Shown here piece by piece: positions 1 through 8,555 of a stretch of 20,845 bases of DNA (positions within the stretch are counted from its first letter, which is position 1; each line of letters opens with the position of its first letter). This stretch comes from Paracoccaceae bacterium. GTDB lineage: Bacteria > Pseudomonadota > Alphaproteobacteria > Rhodobacterales > Rhodobacteraceae. Below the pieces are notes generated by a model. That model saw nothing but the letters and a program-made list of their open reading frames with translations. It did not search any database and was not told the DNA's origin. Position numbers and translations under genes: made by a program. The DNA is taken from the NCBI GenBank assembly GCA_003561595.1, contig PWWF01000232.1, positions 1-20,845 on the forward strand, read 5' to 3'.

Positions 1-56
1 GTGGCCAGCCGCGCACCTTCTGCGGTGCCCGCGACCGAAAGCAGCCAATCATTCAT
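1..56 (-). CDS. 5' end of an unidentified protein (partial, runs off the left edge)
   Basis: An ATG at 56-54 opens a minus-strand frame that stays open to the window edge, giving 18 complete codons (MNDWLLSVAGTAEGARLA). An AGG-containing stretch lies about 9 nt upstream of the ATG, a modest ribosome binding site. The gene is co-directional with hisE, whose stop codon lies 66 bp upstream. The short hydrophobic start would suit a membrane protein, but 18 residues are too few to name a family. The frame could also be a chance opening, although the position after hisE makes a real gene likely. Confidence 0.4.
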   Translation of the reverse strand, partial: MNDWLLSVAGTAEGARLA

Positions 57-122
57 GTGGCGACCTGCGTGATTACTTAACATGTGTCCTGTATCGGACG
101 CCATGCACAACCACAAGGGCAC

Positions 123-449
123 TTAGCGCGGGCGCGATGCTTTCTCTGCCACGCCGGACACACCTTCGCGCCGGGCCAGTTCGGCCTCGACCTCGGCCAG
201 CGTGACGCCACGCGCGGCGCACATGACCAGAAGGTGATACAGGACATCCGCCGCCTCGGATGTCAGGCGGTCGCGGTCACCGCGCACCGCCTCGATCACA
301 GCCTCGACCGCCTCTTCGCCGAATTTTTCGGCGCATTTTTCCGGCCCCTTGGCCAGCAGCTTCGCGGTCCAGCTGCTGTCAGGGTCGGCATCGGCGCGCG
401 CGGCGATGGTGGCGGCCAGCCGTGCGATGGGATGATCGGGCGCGCTCAT
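123..449 (-). CDS. hisE: Phosphoribosyl-ATP diphosphatase HisE
   Basis: This 108-residue protein hydrolyses phosphoribosyl-ATP to phosphoribosyl-AMP and pyrophosphate, the second step of histidine biosynthesis, in the cytoplasm. It is a stand-alone HisE, as is usual in alphaproteobacteria, not the HisIE fusion of enterobacteria. The all-alpha MazG-like fold is recognisable from the acidic metal-binding segment EKFGEEAVE (residues 41-49) and the second acidic helix SEAADVLYH (64-72). The ATG at 449 overlaps the hisF stop codon in an ATGA arrangement, so translation is probably coupled to hisF. Length and motifs fit the family fully. No hisI is present in the window. Confidence 0.95.
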   Translation of the reverse strand: MSAPDHPIARLAATIAARADADPDSSWTAKLLAKGPEKCAEKFGEEAVEAVIEAVRGDRDRLTSEAADVLYHLLVMCAARGVTLAEVEAELARREGVSGVAEKASRPR

Positions 450-1207
450 GTCATCCTCACGGGGATGCCGGCAGCCGCCATATGGGCCTTGGCCTCGCCA
501 ATCGTGAACTCGCCGAAATGAAAGATCGACGCCGCCAGCACCGCCGAGGCGCCCGCGACCGTCACCCCCTCGACCAGATGATCGAGCGTGCCCACCCCGC
601 CCGAGGCGATGACGGGAATGCCCACTGCATCCACAATCGCGCGGGTCAGGGGCAGGTTGAAGCCTGCGCGCGTGCCGTCCCGGTCCATCGAGGTCAGCAG
701 GATCTCTCCGGCCCCCTTGGCCGCGACCATGCGCGCGAATTCCACGGCATCGACGCCCGTGGGCCTGCGCCCGCCATGGGTGAAGATCTCCCACTTGCCG
801 GGGCTGACAGCTTTCGCGTCCACGGCCACGACAATGCACTGGCTGCCGAACCGGTCCGCCGCGCGCGAGACCACATCGGGGTCCGCAACAGCGGCGGAAT
901 TGAACGATACCTTGTCCGCCCCGGCCAGAAGCAGCGCGCGCACATCCTCGACTGTGCGCACGCCCCCGCCCACTGTCAGCGGCATGAAACAGTTTTCCGC
1001 CGTGCGCGTGACCAGATCGAACATGGTGCCGCGGTTTTCATGCGTGGCATGTATGTCCAGAAAGCACAGCTCATCCGCGCCAGCGGCGTCATAGGCCTTG
1101 GCGGCTTCGACCGGGTCGCCCGCGTCGCGCAGGTCCACGAAATTCACGCCCTTGACCACACGGCCATCGGCGACATCCAGACAGGGAATGATACGGGTCT
1201 TGAGCAT
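446..1207 (-). CDS. hisF: Imidazole glycerol phosphate synthase cyclase subunit HisF
   Basis: HisF (253 residues, standard length) is the (beta/alpha)8-barrel cyclase half of the HisFH complex. It takes ammonia from the HisH glutaminase and converts PRFAR to imidazole glycerol phosphate and AICAR, linking histidine and purine synthesis. The two catalytic aspartates are visible: D11 in IPCLDVADG and D130 in VVAVDAKAV. Phosphate-binding loops such as TVGGGVRT (78-85) and the C-terminal ASGGVGT are intact. A strong AGAGGGGGG ribosome binding site precedes the ATG at 1207. The stop overlaps the hisE start by 4 bp. hisH and hisA are not in the window. The upstream neighbour is a phospholipid synthase gene 55 bp away, so hisF may have its own promoter or sit at the end of a longer transcript. 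Confidence 0.97.
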   Translation of the reverse strand: MLKTRIIPCLDVADGRVVKGVNFVDLRDAGDPVEAAKAYDAAGADELCFLDIHATHENRGTMFDLVTRTAENCFMPLTVGGGVRTVEDVRALLLAGADKVSFNSAAVADPDVVSRAADRFGSQCIVVAVDAKAVSPGKWEIFTHGGRRPTGVDAVEFARMVAAKGAGEILLTSMDRDGTRAGFNLPLTRAIVDAVGIPVIASGGVGTLDHLVEGVTVAGASAVLAASIFHFGEFTIGEAKAHMAAAGIPVRMT

Positions 1208-1262
1208 GCCCCCCTCTTAGCGCCCGTCTGGCGGGGCGAAAAGCCCCTTCTGCGGCGCAAAA

Positions 1263-1871
1263 TCAGTCGCGGAATGTTCGCGCGGCAAGTGCGACCCTGG
1301 CCCCTGCCGTGATCAGGCACAGGATGCCAAAGCCCCAGGCCAGCGGCACGAACCAGCCCGGCAACAGGCAAAGCAGCAGGAAAAAGGCGATCGTCTCGGT
1401 CCCTTCCAGCAGGCCCGAGGTGAAATAAAGCGATTTCGTTCCATGCGCCCCGCTGCGCAGGCCCTTCTTTTCGGCAAGGATCGCAAAGCCCAGAAACGAC
1501 CCGCCATTGACATAGAAGCTGAGCAACAGGAACGCGCCCGCCACCCCATGCGCGCTCGGGTCCAGCATGACAAAGGCCAGCGGGATCGCCGCGTAAAAGA
1601 CATAGTCGCAGGTGATGTCCAGATAGCCGCCGAAATCCGTCACGCCATTGGCGCGCGCCACGGCCCCGTCCAGCCCGTCGGCGAGGCGCGAGGCCAGGAT
1701 CAGCAGGATCGCCAGCAGGAAATAGCCCGCCACGATCGCCCCGGCCGCCGCCAGCCCGATGACCAGCCCCACCAGTGTCACGGCATTGGCCTGCATCCCA
1801 AGCCGCGCGGCATGGCCGCCGATCAGGTTCAGCGGCGGGTCGATATAGGGGCGCAGGTGGCGGTCCAGCAT
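1263..1871 (-). CDS. CDP-alcohol phosphatidyltransferase family membrane protein
   Basis: This 202-residue integral membrane enzyme should transfer a phosphatidyl group from CDP-diacylglycerol (or a related CDP-alcohol) to an alcohol acceptor. The family signature is complete: D65-GL-D68-G69-AV-A72-R73, then G81 and D85-ITC-D89. These aspartates bind the two divalent metals and the last acts as catalytic base in the family. The spacing between AR and the glycine is 7 residues, one shorter than in PgsA, which suggests a subfamily distinct from PgsA. About six hydrophobic segments follow the expected topology. A GGAAG ribosome binding site lies about 9 nt before the ATG. The acceptor alcohol cannot be told from the sequence. 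It lies between a DUF1178 gene and hisF on the same strand. Confidence 0.85.
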   Translation of the reverse strand: MLDRHLRPYIDPPLNLIGGHAARLGMQANAVTLVGLVIGLAAAGAIVAGYFLLAILLILASRLADGLDGAVARANGVTDFGGYLDITCDYVFYAAIPLAFVMLDPSAHGVAGAFLLLSFYVNGGSFLGFAILAEKKGLRSGAHGTKSLYFTSGLLEGTETIAFFLLLCLLPGWFVPLAWGFGILCLITAGARVALAARTFRD

Positions 1872-1994
1872 GGCGGCACTTCCGTCGGGGTGTTGTCTGT
1901 TATACGCGGCGGGGCCGCGTTCGTTTCACTCTTTCCCGACCTGCGATGGAAACATCGGTGCGGCCTGCTTCGCGAAACTGCGCTGCGCGCCGGG

Positions 1995-2417
1995 TCAGTT
2001 GGTCTTGCCTCTGGGCACAAAGGGCAGCGGCAACACCGGCACACCATCTTCGATCAGGGCCTTGGCCTCTTCCGGGCGGGCCTCGCCATAGATCGCGCGG
2101 TCGGGGATGTCGCCCAGATACATCGCCCGCGCTTCGCTGGCAAAGCGCGTGCCGACATAATCCGAGCGCGCCTCGACCTCGGCGCGCAGGCGGCGGATCT
2201 TGTCGGCCATGTCATCGTGCTTGGCGGGGGGCGCTGCGGGGGGCTTTTCCGCCGCTTTTGCGACCGAGGGGGCCATCAGCGCCTTTTCGACCTCTGTGCT
2301 GCCGCAGACAGGGCAGGCGACCATGTCGCGCGCCTTCAACGCGTCAAAGGCCGACCCCGACTGGAACCAGCTTTCGAACTCATGGGCATGGCTGCAGCGC
2401 AGCGTAAACTTGATCAT
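1995..2417 (-). CDS. DUF1178 family protein with zinc-ribbon-like cysteines
   Basis: A 140-residue soluble protein beginning MIKFTLRCSHAHEFESWF, the characteristic start of DUF1178 proteins of alphaproteobacteria and betaproteobacteria. C8 together with C35 and C38 (CPVCGS) and nearby histidines H10 and H12 could form a small metal site, reminiscent of FmdB-type regulatory zinc ribbons. A conserved KALMAP segment follows, then an Ala/Pro/Lys-rich linker and a charged helical C-terminal half. The function is not established. It lies 69 bp downstream of fdsD on the same strand, so it may be read through from the fds operon, but it also occurs in genomes without fds, so the link is weak. The ribosome binding site (AAGAAG) is poor. 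Confidence 0.85.
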   Translation of the reverse strand: MIKFTLRCSHAHEFESWFQSGSAFDALKARDMVACPVCGSTEVEKALMAPSVAKAAEKPPAAPPAKHDDMADKIRRLRAEVEARSDYVGTRFASEARAMYLGDIPDRAIYGEARPEEAKALIEDGVPVLPLPFVPRGKTN

Positions 2418-2486
2418 GTCAGCTTCTTACCACCGGACATCACCGATGTAACGACTGCCACGCCCAAATCAAGATGATCCTGCGCG

Positions 2487-2711
2487 TCAGCCCTCGGCAG
2501 TTGCGGCGCGTATCCGGGCATCTGCCGCGATCACCAAGGGGTCCAACCCCGCGCCGCCCGCATCGATATGGGCGTGAAGCTGGTCGCGCATGCGCGGTTC
2601 CCAGAAATCGCTCAGATGCTGGGCGATTTTCTCGGCCGCGTCATCGCCCGGCTGCGTCTTGAAGAATATGGCGATCTGATTGGCCATACGGACCATTTTT
2701 TCAGGCGACAT
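2487..2711 (-). CDS. fdsD: NAD-dependent formate dehydrogenase delta subunit FdsD
   Basis: FdsD is the small (74 residues) last product of the fdsGBACD operon. In studied species it is associated with the molybdenum formate dehydrogenase and needed for a stable or correctly matured enzyme, but it carries no cofactor itself. The sequence shows the family pattern: MSPEKMVRMANQIAIFF at the start, then the HLSDFWEPRMRDQL segment (about residues 32-45) and a final helix. I chose the ATG at 2711 because it is preceded by GAGG at good spacing and gives the family length. An upstream in-frame ATG at 2774 would lie deep inside fdhD. The gene starts 11 nt inside the end of fdhD in another frame, so translation is likely coupled. 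Confidence 0.92.
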   Translation of the reverse strand: MSPEKMVRMANQIAIFFKTQPGDDAAEKIAQHLSDFWEPRMRDQLHAHIDAGGAGLDPLVIAADARIRAATAEG

Positions 2712-3528
2712 CAGGAACCTCGGATGAAATGCGATGCGGATGACAGAAGATATCGAAGCCCCCGCCACGGGCAAAACCGGCCAGCGTCATGCCCGCGCCA
2801 TCGGCCAGCCGCAACGCATGGGCCGTGGGCGCAGAGACGGCGGCGATGATCGCACACCCCGCCACTGCCGCCTTTTGCACCAGTTCGACCGACAGGCGGC
2901 TGGTCAGGATGAACGCCCCCTGCGCCGGGTCCTGCCCGCTGCACCACAGCGCCCCGATCAGCTTGTCGAGCGCATTGTGCCGCCCGACATCCTCGCGCGC
3001 GGCAACCAGCCCCCGGCCCGGCAGCAGAAACCCCGCCGCATGCACGGCGCGGGTGCGGTCATGCAGCGGCTGATGGGCCGCCAGCGCATCGGCCGCCCCG
3101 GCAGTCTCGGCCCGGGTAAAGACCGGCCCGTCGCCGCCCACCGCCGGCACGGCCCGCGTTGCCTGTTCCAGCGAATCGATGCCGCACAGCCCGCAGCCAA
3201 CCGGCCCCGCCATGAAACGCCGTCGCGCGGCCAGTGCTTCGGCCCGGTCGGCGCGCAGCCAGAACCGCGCCTCGATCCCCGCTTCATGCTCTGCCACCTC
3301 GAACCGGTCGATCTGCTCGGGCGCGGTGATCACGCCTTCGCTCAGCGCGAAACCATGCGCGAAATCGGCGATATCGCCGGGGCTGGCCATCATCACGGCC
3401 AGCGTGGTGCCGTCAAAGACCAGCGCGACCGGCACTTCCTCGGGCAGGGTGCGGGTGATCTTGCGCAGGCCATCGGGCTGCACCGACAGCCCGGCCATGC
3501 TGCGCGACAGGGGAAAGCCCTGTCCCAT
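2701..3528 (-). CDS. fdhD: Formate dehydrogenase accessory sulfurtransferase FdhD (FdsC)
   Basis: FdhD/FdsC passes sulfur from a cysteine desulfurase to the bis-MGD molybdenum cofactor before it is inserted in formate dehydrogenase, which is essential for activity. The 275-residue product matches the usual length. The sulfur-carrying motif C112-G-L-C115-G is intact, and the conserved REDVGRHNALDKLIG block (about residues 178-192), part of the cofactor-binding region, is present. I start it at the ATG at 3528, which overlaps the fdsA stop codon as TGATG (1-nt overlap). A longer in-frame start at 3648 would overlap fdsA by 120 bp with no family support. The end overlaps fdsD by 11 nt. Its place between fdsA and fdsD is the fdsC position of the Rhodobacter capsulatus operon. 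Confidence 0.95.
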   Translation of the reverse strand: MGQGFPLSRSMAGLSVQPDGLRKITRTLPEEVPVALVFDGTTLAVMMASPGDIADFAHGFALSEGVITAPEQIDRFEVAEHEAGIEARFWLRADRAEALAARRRFMAGPVGCGLCGIDSLEQATRAVPAVGGDGPVFTRAETAGAADALAAHQPLHDRTRAVHAAGFLLPGRGLVAAREDVGRHNALDKLIGALWCSGQDPAQGAFILTSRLSVELVQKAAVAGCAIIAAVSAPTAHALRLADGAGMTLAGFARGGGFDIFCHPHRISSEVPDVA

Positions 3529-6425
3529 CACTCTGCCGCAGGCAGGATGCGCCGCGCTTGGGCGGCCTGCGCGGCGTAATCCTCCTGCCACTCGCTCGGG
3601 CCATTCGACAGGCTGACCTGCACTGCCGTCACCTTGTATTCGGGGCAATTCGTGGCCCAGTCCGAATAATCGGTGGTGATGACATTGGCCTGCGTGTCGG
3701 GGTGGTGGAAGGTGGTATAGACAACACCGGGGCTGACCCGATCAGTGATCTTCGCGCGCAGCGACGTCTCGCCCGACCGGCTGACCAGACGCACCCAGTC
3801 TCCATCCGCCACGCCCCGCAGCTCGGCATCATGGGGGTGGATTTCCAGCACATCCTCGGCATGCCAGATCACGTTGTCCGTCCGCCGGGTCTGCGCGCCG
3901 ACATTATACTGGCTGAGGATGCGCCCCGTGGTCAGCAGCAGCGGAAAGCGCGGGCCGCTGCGTTCATCGGTCGCCACATATTCGGTCACGATGAACCGCC
4001 CCTTGCCACGCACAAACCCATCCACATGCATCAGCGGTGTGCCCTCGGGCGCGGCATCGTTCACTGGCCACTGGACCGATCCCTTTTCCTCCAGCAGCGC
4101 ATAATCCACTCCAGCGAAAGAGGGGGTGGTCAGCGCAATCTCCTCCATGATCTGGGCCGGGTGGGTATAGCCCCAATCCGCCCCCATCGCCTTGGCCAGC
4201 ATCTGCGTGATCTCCCAGTCGGCATAGCCATTGCGCGGCGGGATCACGCGGCGCACGCGGTTGATGCGGCGCTCGGCATTGGTAAAGGTGCCGTCCTTTT
4301 CCAGAAAGGTCGAGCCGGGCAGAAAGACATGCGCGTAATTCGCCGTCTCGTTCAGGAACAGGTCATGGACGATCACGCAATCCATTGCCGCCAGCCCGGC
4401 CGCGACATGCTTGGTATCGGGGTCCGATTGCAGGATATCCTCGCCCTGACAATAAAGCCCCTTGAATGTGCCATCCACGGCTGCATCCAGCATATTGGGA
4501 ATGCGCAGACCGGGCTCCGGGTCGATCTCGACCCCCCAGAGCTGCTCATAGACCGCGCGCACCTCGGCCCCTTTGACGTGGCGATAACCCGGCAGTTCAT
4601 GCGGAAAGGACCCCATGTCGCAGGCGCCCTGCACATTGTTTTGCCCGCGCAGCGGGTTCACGCCGACACCGGGCCGCCCGATATTGCCGGTCAGCATGGC
4701 CAGATTCGCAATCCCCATCACGGTGGTCGAGCCCTGACTATGCTCGGTCACGCCCAGCCCGTAATAGATCGCACCATTGCCACCCGTCGCAAAAAGCCGC
4801 GCGGCCTCGCGCAGGCTGGCGGCAGGCACGCCTGTCAGCATCTCGGTCGCCTCGGGGCTGTGGCGCGGGTCGCTGATGAATTCGGCATAATGCTGGAACT
4901 CGTCCCAGTCGCAGCGGGTGCGGATGAACGCTTCATCCATCAGCCCTTCGGTCACGATCACATGCGCCATCGCGCTGACCACGGCGACATTGGTGCCGGG
5001 GCGCAAGGGCAGATGATGCGCCGCCTGAACATGGGGCGATTTCACCAGATCGATCCGCCGCGGGTCGATCACGATCAGCTTTGCCCCCGCGCGCAACCGC
5101 TTTTTCAGGCGGCTGGCAAAGACCGGGTGGCCATCGGTCGGGTTCGCGCCAATCACGATCACCACATCGGTCTGCTCGACCGAGTCGAAATCCTGCGTCC
5201 CGGCGCTGGTGCCGAAGGTCTGCCCCAGCCCGTAACCCGTTGGCGAATGGCACACCCGCGCGCAGGTATCGGTGTTGTTGTTGCCAAAAACCGCGCGGGC
5301 CAGTTTCTGCACCAGATAGGTTTCCTCATTGGTGCAGCGGCTGGAGGTGATGACCCCCACGGATTTGCGGCCATGGCGCGCCTGTATGCCGCGCAGGCGC
5401 GCAGCGGCAAAGGACAGCGCCTCGTCCCATTCGACCTCGCGCCAGGGCTGGTCGATGCGCTCGCGGATCATGGGTTTCAGGATGCGGTCCTGATGATGCG
5501 CATAGCCATAGGCAAAACGGCCCTTGACGCAGCTATGCCCGCGATTGGCCTTGCCGTGCTTGTAGGGCACCATGCGCACCAGTTCATCGCCATTCATCTC
5601 GGCCTTGAAGGAACAGCCGACCCCGCAATAGGCGCAGGTCGTCACCACCGACCGATCCGGCGTGCCCAGCTCGATCACCGATTTCTCCTGCAATGTCGCT
5701 GTCGGGCAGGCCTGCACACAGGCCCCGCAGGACACGCAATCCGAGGTCAGGAAATCATCGCCCGCACCCCCGGCCGAGACGCGGCTGTCAAATCCGCGCC
5801 CCTCGATCGTCAGCGCAAAGGTGCCCTGCACTTCCTCGCAGGCACGCACGCAGCGCGAACAGACGATGCATTTGCTGGGGTCATAGGTGAAATAGGGGTT
5901 GCTGTCATCCTTGGGCAGCCATTCGGGATTGGCCGCGCCGCTGGTGTTGCGCGCCTCGAAATGATTGGCCAGCCCTGCCCCCTCGGGCGCGGCGTAGCGC
6001 ACATCGCGCAACCCCACCATTCCGGCCATGTCCTGCAACTCGCAATCGCCATTGGCCGCGCAGGTCAGACAATCCAGCGGATGGTCCGAGATATAAAGCT
6101 CCATCACCCCGCGCCGGATCTTGCGCACCCGGTCCGAGCCCGTGCGCACCTCCATCCCCTCGGCCACTGGTGTCGTGCAGGACGCAGGCGTGCCCCGCCG
6201 CCCCTCAATCTCGACCACACACAGACGGCAGGACCCGAACGCCTCGACACTGTCGGTCGCACAGAGCTTGGGCACCTGAATGCCCGCTTCCGCCGCAGCA
6301 CGCATCACGCTGGTGCCTTCGGGTACTGTCACCGGCACCCCGTCGATGGTCAGCGTCACGGGCGCGCCGCTCCGCGCAGGTGTGCCCATATCGCGTTCAC
6401 GCACTGGAATGATGAAATCCTTCAT
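3528..6425 (-). CDS. fdsA: NAD-dependent molybdenum formate dehydrogenase alpha subunit FdsA
   Basis: FdsA is the catalytic subunit (965 residues; family about 960) oxidising formate to CO2 at a bis-MGD molybdenum centre and passing electrons to the FdsBG diaphorase. In order: a NuoG-like 2Fe-2S domain (C55, C66, C69, C83); the H115-xxx-C119-xx-C122-xxxxx-C128 cluster; two 4Fe-4S clusters (C186/C189/C192/C196 and C230/C233/C236/C240); the 4Fe-4S site of the molybdopterin domain (C264, C267, C271, C299); and the molybdenum ligand C392 followed by H393 in RVCHSPT. A molydopterin-dinucleotide-binding domain ends the chain. All metal ligands are present. The ATG at 6425 has an AAGGTGG ribosome binding site about 7 nt upstream. 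In-frame starts further up would translate the intergenic repeat and are rejected. Confidence 0.97.
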   Translation of the reverse strand: MKDFIIPVRERDMGTPARSGAPVTLTIDGVPVTVPEGTSVMRAAAEAGIQVPKLCATDSVEAFGSCRLCVVEIEGRRGTPASCTTPVAEGMEVRTGSDRVRKIRRGVMELYISDHPLDCLTCAANGDCELQDMAGMVGLRDVRYAAPEGAGLANHFEARNTSGAANPEWLPKDDSNPYFTYDPSKCIVCSRCVRACEEVQGTFALTIEGRGFDSRVSAGGAGDDFLTSDCVSCGACVQACPTATLQEKSVIELGTPDRSVVTTCAYCGVGCSFKAEMNGDELVRMVPYKHGKANRGHSCVKGRFAYGYAHHQDRILKPMIRERIDQPWREVEWDEALSFAAARLRGIQARHGRKSVGVITSSRCTNEETYLVQKLARAVFGNNNTDTCARVCHSPTGYGLGQTFGTSAGTQDFDSVEQTDVVIVIGANPTDGHPVFASRLKKRLRAGAKLIVIDPRRIDLVKSPHVQAAHHLPLRPGTNVAVVSAMAHVIVTEGLMDEAFIRTRCDWDEFQHYAEFISDPRHSPEATEMLTGVPAASLREAARLFATGGNGAIYYGLGVTEHSQGSTTVMGIANLAMLTGNIGRPGVGVNPLRGQNNVQGACDMGSFPHELPGYRHVKGAEVRAVYEQLWGVEIDPEPGLRIPNMLDAAVDGTFKGLYCQGEDILQSDPDTKHVAAGLAAMDCVIVHDLFLNETANYAHVFLPGSTFLEKDGTFTNAERRINRVRRVIPPRNGYADWEITQMLAKAMGADWGYTHPAQIMEEIALTTPSFAGVDYALLEEKGSVQWPVNDAAPEGTPLMHVDGFVRGKGRFIVTEYVATDERSGPRFPLLLTTGRILSQYNVGAQTRRTDNVIWHAEDVLEIHPHDAELRGVADGDWVRLVSRSGETSLRAKITDRVSPGVVYTTFHHPDTQANVITTDYSDWATNCPEYKVTAVQVSLSNGPSEWQEDYAAQAAQARRILPAAE

Positions 6426-6440
6426 CGCGCCACCTTCTGC

Positions 6441-6461
6441 TTCATCTTGCCAAAAATACTC
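6441..6461 (-). repeat. Intergenic repeat copy 1 (core GAGTATTTTTGGCAAGATGA)
   Basis: Read on the minus strand, this 21-bp sequence is identical to those at 14575-14595 (plus) and 18185-18205 (minus). It lies between fdsB and fdsA, 7 nt downstream of a GC hairpin, and ends 15 nt before the fdsA start; the bases after it (GCAGAAGG) lead into the fdsA ribosome binding site. It is AT-rich against a very GC-rich background and contains a T5 run. Similar sequences are, as far as I remember, widespread between genes of Rhodobacteraceae; their role is unknown to me. Confidence 0.85.
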
Positions 6462-6468
6462 CGGGGGT

Positions 6469-6487
6469 GTGGGGGCATGGCCCCCAC
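6469..6487 (-). other. GC-rich hairpin between fdsB and fdsA, paired with repeat copy 1
   Basis: GTGGGGGCCATGCCCCCAC on the minus strand is a perfect 8-bp stem with a 3-nt loop, 35 nt after the fdsB stop. After 7 nt it is followed by the repeat with its T5 run. The arrangement resembles a weak intrinsic terminator or an mRNA-stabilising or processing structure. Because fdsA must be expressed downstream, any termination here can only be partial. Confidence 0.6.
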
Positions 6488-6522
6488 GCACGCCGCACCC
6501 ATGCCTGTCAGTCGCAATGCAC

Positions 6523-8043
6523 TCATTCCGCTGCCTCCCGCCGGGGCAGCGCCTCATCCGCGAAATGATCCAGCACCGATTCCACTGGAAGCGGGGTCAG
6601 CCCCCCCAGCGCGCATAGCGATCCGTCCTTCATCGTTTCGCACAGATCGCGCAGCAGCGGCACGGCCGCGCCATCCCCCTGGCGGATGCGGTCGATCGTC
6701 TCGACCCCGCGCACGGCCCCGATCCGGCAAGGGGTGCATTTACCGCAGGATTCGATCGCGCAGAACTCCATCGCGAAGCGGGCCATGGACAGCATGTCGG
6801 CCGTGTCATCGAACACCACCAGCCCCGCATGCCCCAACAGACCGCCCTTGGCATCCAGCTCCTCATAGCCCAGCGGAGCGTCGAATTTCGACGCGGGCAG
6901 ATAGGCCCCCAGCGGGCCACCCACCTGCACGGCCTTGACCGGGCGGCCGCTGGCCGTGCCCCCGGCCAGCCCCTCGACCACCTCGCCCAGCGTGATGCCG
7001 AACGCCGTCTCGAACAGCCCGCCGCGCGCGACATTGCCCGCGATCTGCAGCGTCACTGTCCCGCGCGACCGGCCCAGTCCGAAATCGGCGTAATGCTGCG
7101 CGCCCTTCTCGAAGATCACCGGCACAGTCGCAAGGCTGATGACATTGTTCACCACGGTGGGGCGGCCCAGAAACCCCTCCAGCGCGGGCAGGGGCGGTTT
7201 GGCACGCACGACCCCGCGCTTGCCCTCGAGCGAGTTCAACAGCGACGTTTCCTCGCCGCAGACATAGGCCCCCGCACCCACGCGGATTTCCATGTCGAAC
7301 ACTCGGCCCGATCCCAGCACATCCGCGCCCAGCACGCGCTGCTTGCGCGCGATCTCGACCGCGCGGCGCATCACGCGGATCGCATCGGGATATTCCGAAC
7401 GCAGATAGACATAGCCGCGCGTCGCACCGACACCGAGCGCCGCAATCACCATCCCCTCGATCAGGGTGAAGGGATCGCCTTCCATCAGCATCCGGTCGGC
7501 AAAGGTGCCGCTGTCGCCCTCATCGGCATTGCAGACAATGTATTTCTGCGGGGCCTGCGCGTCGTGCACGGTTTTCCACTTGATCCCCGTGGGAAAGCCC
7601 GCGCCGCCACGTCCGCGCAGGCCGGATGTCGTGACCTCTTCAACAATCCCGGCCCCGGTCATGCCCAGCGCGCGGCGCAGCCCCACCAGCCCGCCAAGCG
7701 CGGCATAATCCTGCAGGCTGAGCGGGTCGATCACGCCCACGCGGGCAAAGGTCAGCCGCGTCTGGCGCGCCATCCAGTCCAGATCCTCGACCGGCCCAAG
7801 CGCCCTCTCGCTTGTCCCATCAAGGATTGCGCCCGCATCCTCGGGCGCGGCAGGGCCGTAGCCATGGCGAACGCCATTGATCTCGACCTCGACCAGCGGC
7901 TCCAGCCAGATCATCCCGCGCGTGCCGGTGCGCACCAACTCCAGCGTGACGCCCGCATCACGCGCGGCGGCTTGCAGGGCCGCGACGACCGCTTCCGCGC
8001 CCAGCGCCTTGGCGGCGCTGTCCATGGGGACATAGACCCTCAT
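6523..8043 (-). CDS. fdsB: NAD-dependent formate dehydrogenase beta subunit FdsB
   Basis: FdsB (506 residues) is the NuoF-like diaphorase subunit carrying FMN and a 4Fe-4S cluster; it passes electrons from FdsA to NAD+. Residues 1-125 form a thioredoxin-like domain specific to the Fds/Hox type. The FMN/NADH-binding stretch is visible as GLRGRGGAGF (141-150) and GAGAYVCGEETS (256-267). The C-terminal cluster is bound by C433, C436 and C439 (SCGKCTPC) and C477 (SLCALG). The ATG at 8043 overlaps the fdsG stop as ATGA, so the two diaphorase subunits are translationally coupled. Downstream, 97 bp with a hairpin and a repeat separate it from fdsA, the only real gap in the operon. Confidence 0.97.
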   Translation of the reverse strand: MRVYVPMDSAAKALGAEAVVAALQAAARDAGVTLELVRTGTRGMIWLEPLVEVEINGVRHGYGPAAPEDAGAILDGTSERALGPVEDLDWMARQTRLTFARVGVIDPLSLQDYAALGGLVGLRRALGMTGAGIVEEVTTSGLRGRGGAGFPTGIKWKTVHDAQAPQKYIVCNADEGDSGTFADRMLMEGDPFTLIEGMVIAALGVGATRGYVYLRSEYPDAIRVMRRAVEIARKQRVLGADVLGSGRVFDMEIRVGAGAYVCGEETSLLNSLEGKRGVVRAKPPLPALEGFLGRPTVVNNVISLATVPVIFEKGAQHYADFGLGRSRGTVTLQIAGNVARGGLFETAFGITLGEVVEGLAGGTASGRPVKAVQVGGPLGAYLPASKFDAPLGYEELDAKGGLLGHAGLVVFDDTADMLSMARFAMEFCAIESCGKCTPCRIGAVRGVETIDRIRQGDGAAVPLLRDLCETMKDGSLCALGGLTPLPVESVLDHFADEALPRREAAE

Positions 8044-8510
8044 GCGCCCGCCTCCGCCAGAAGCGAGGTCATCCTTGCATCATCCACGCGGCCCAGCACG
8101 CGATCATCCAGCATCGCGGCGGGGGCGCAGGCACAGAGCCCAAGGCAATAAACCGGCTCGACCGTGACAGCGCCGTTACGCGTGGTGCCATGCCAGTCCA
8201 GCCCCAGCCGTTTCAGCGTCGCGTCGGCCAATGCCGCGCCGCCCATGGCCTGACAGGCCTCTGCCCGGCAGATTTTCAGCACATGGCGCCCGGCGGGCTG
8301 GCTGCGGAAATCATGGTAGAAGCTGATCACGCCATGCAGCTCTGCCCGGCTGATATTCAGCGCCTCGGCGATCACGCGATGCGCCGTTTCGGGAATATGG
8401 CCGAATGCGTCCTGTACCGCGTGCAGCATGGGCAGAAGCGGCCCTTCGGCATTCCGGTGGGGCGCGATGATGGCGTCGATTTCGTCGGTGTCGGGCAGGG
8501 GTGGCGACAT
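8040..8510 (-). CDS. fdsG: NAD-dependent formate dehydrogenase gamma subunit FdsG
   Basis: FdsG (156 residues) is the NuoE-like 2Fe-2S subunit that, with FdsB, forms the NADH-reducing half of the soluble formate dehydrogenase. The four cluster ligands are C81 and C86 (CRAEAC) and C122 and C126 (CLGLC) in a thioredoxin-like fold; the family helix GVISFYHDFR (60-69) precedes them. I start at the ATG at 8510 because AAGAGG lies 7 nt upstream and the length then matches the R. capsulatus protein. An in-frame ATG at 8567 would run into the promoter region. It is the first gene of the operon. No fdsR-type regulator gene is next to it; the divergent neighbour is an antiporter. Confidence 0.96.
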   Translation of the reverse strand: MSPPLPDTDEIDAIIAPHRNAEGPLLPMLHAVQDAFGHIPETAHRVIAEALNISRAELHGVISFYHDFRSQPAGRHVLKICRAEACQAMGGAALADATLKRLGLDWHGTTRNGAVTVEPVYCLGLCACAPAAMLDDRVLGRVDDARMTSLLAEAGA

Positions 8511-8555
8511 GGGCGGCCTCTTGCGGCTTCGCGCAGAGCTTAACCAGATCATGCC

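Noticed and set aside
1233..1247. Terminator between the phosphatidyltransferase gene and hisF
   Set aside because: GGGGC/GCCCC forms only a 5-bp stem and no T run follows on the minus strand.
6426..6557. Longer fdsA start up to 6557
   Set aside because: The frame is open upstream but would translate the hairpin and intergenic repeat (giving EYFWQDE), overlap the end of fdsB and lack a ribosome binding site; ATG 6425 fits the family length.
3558..6938. Plus-strand open frame of 1126 codons antisense to fdsA and fdsB
   Set aside because: It is Arg/His/Gly-rich, matches no family, and is the expected antisense shadow of a GC-rich gene with GC-biased third codon positions.
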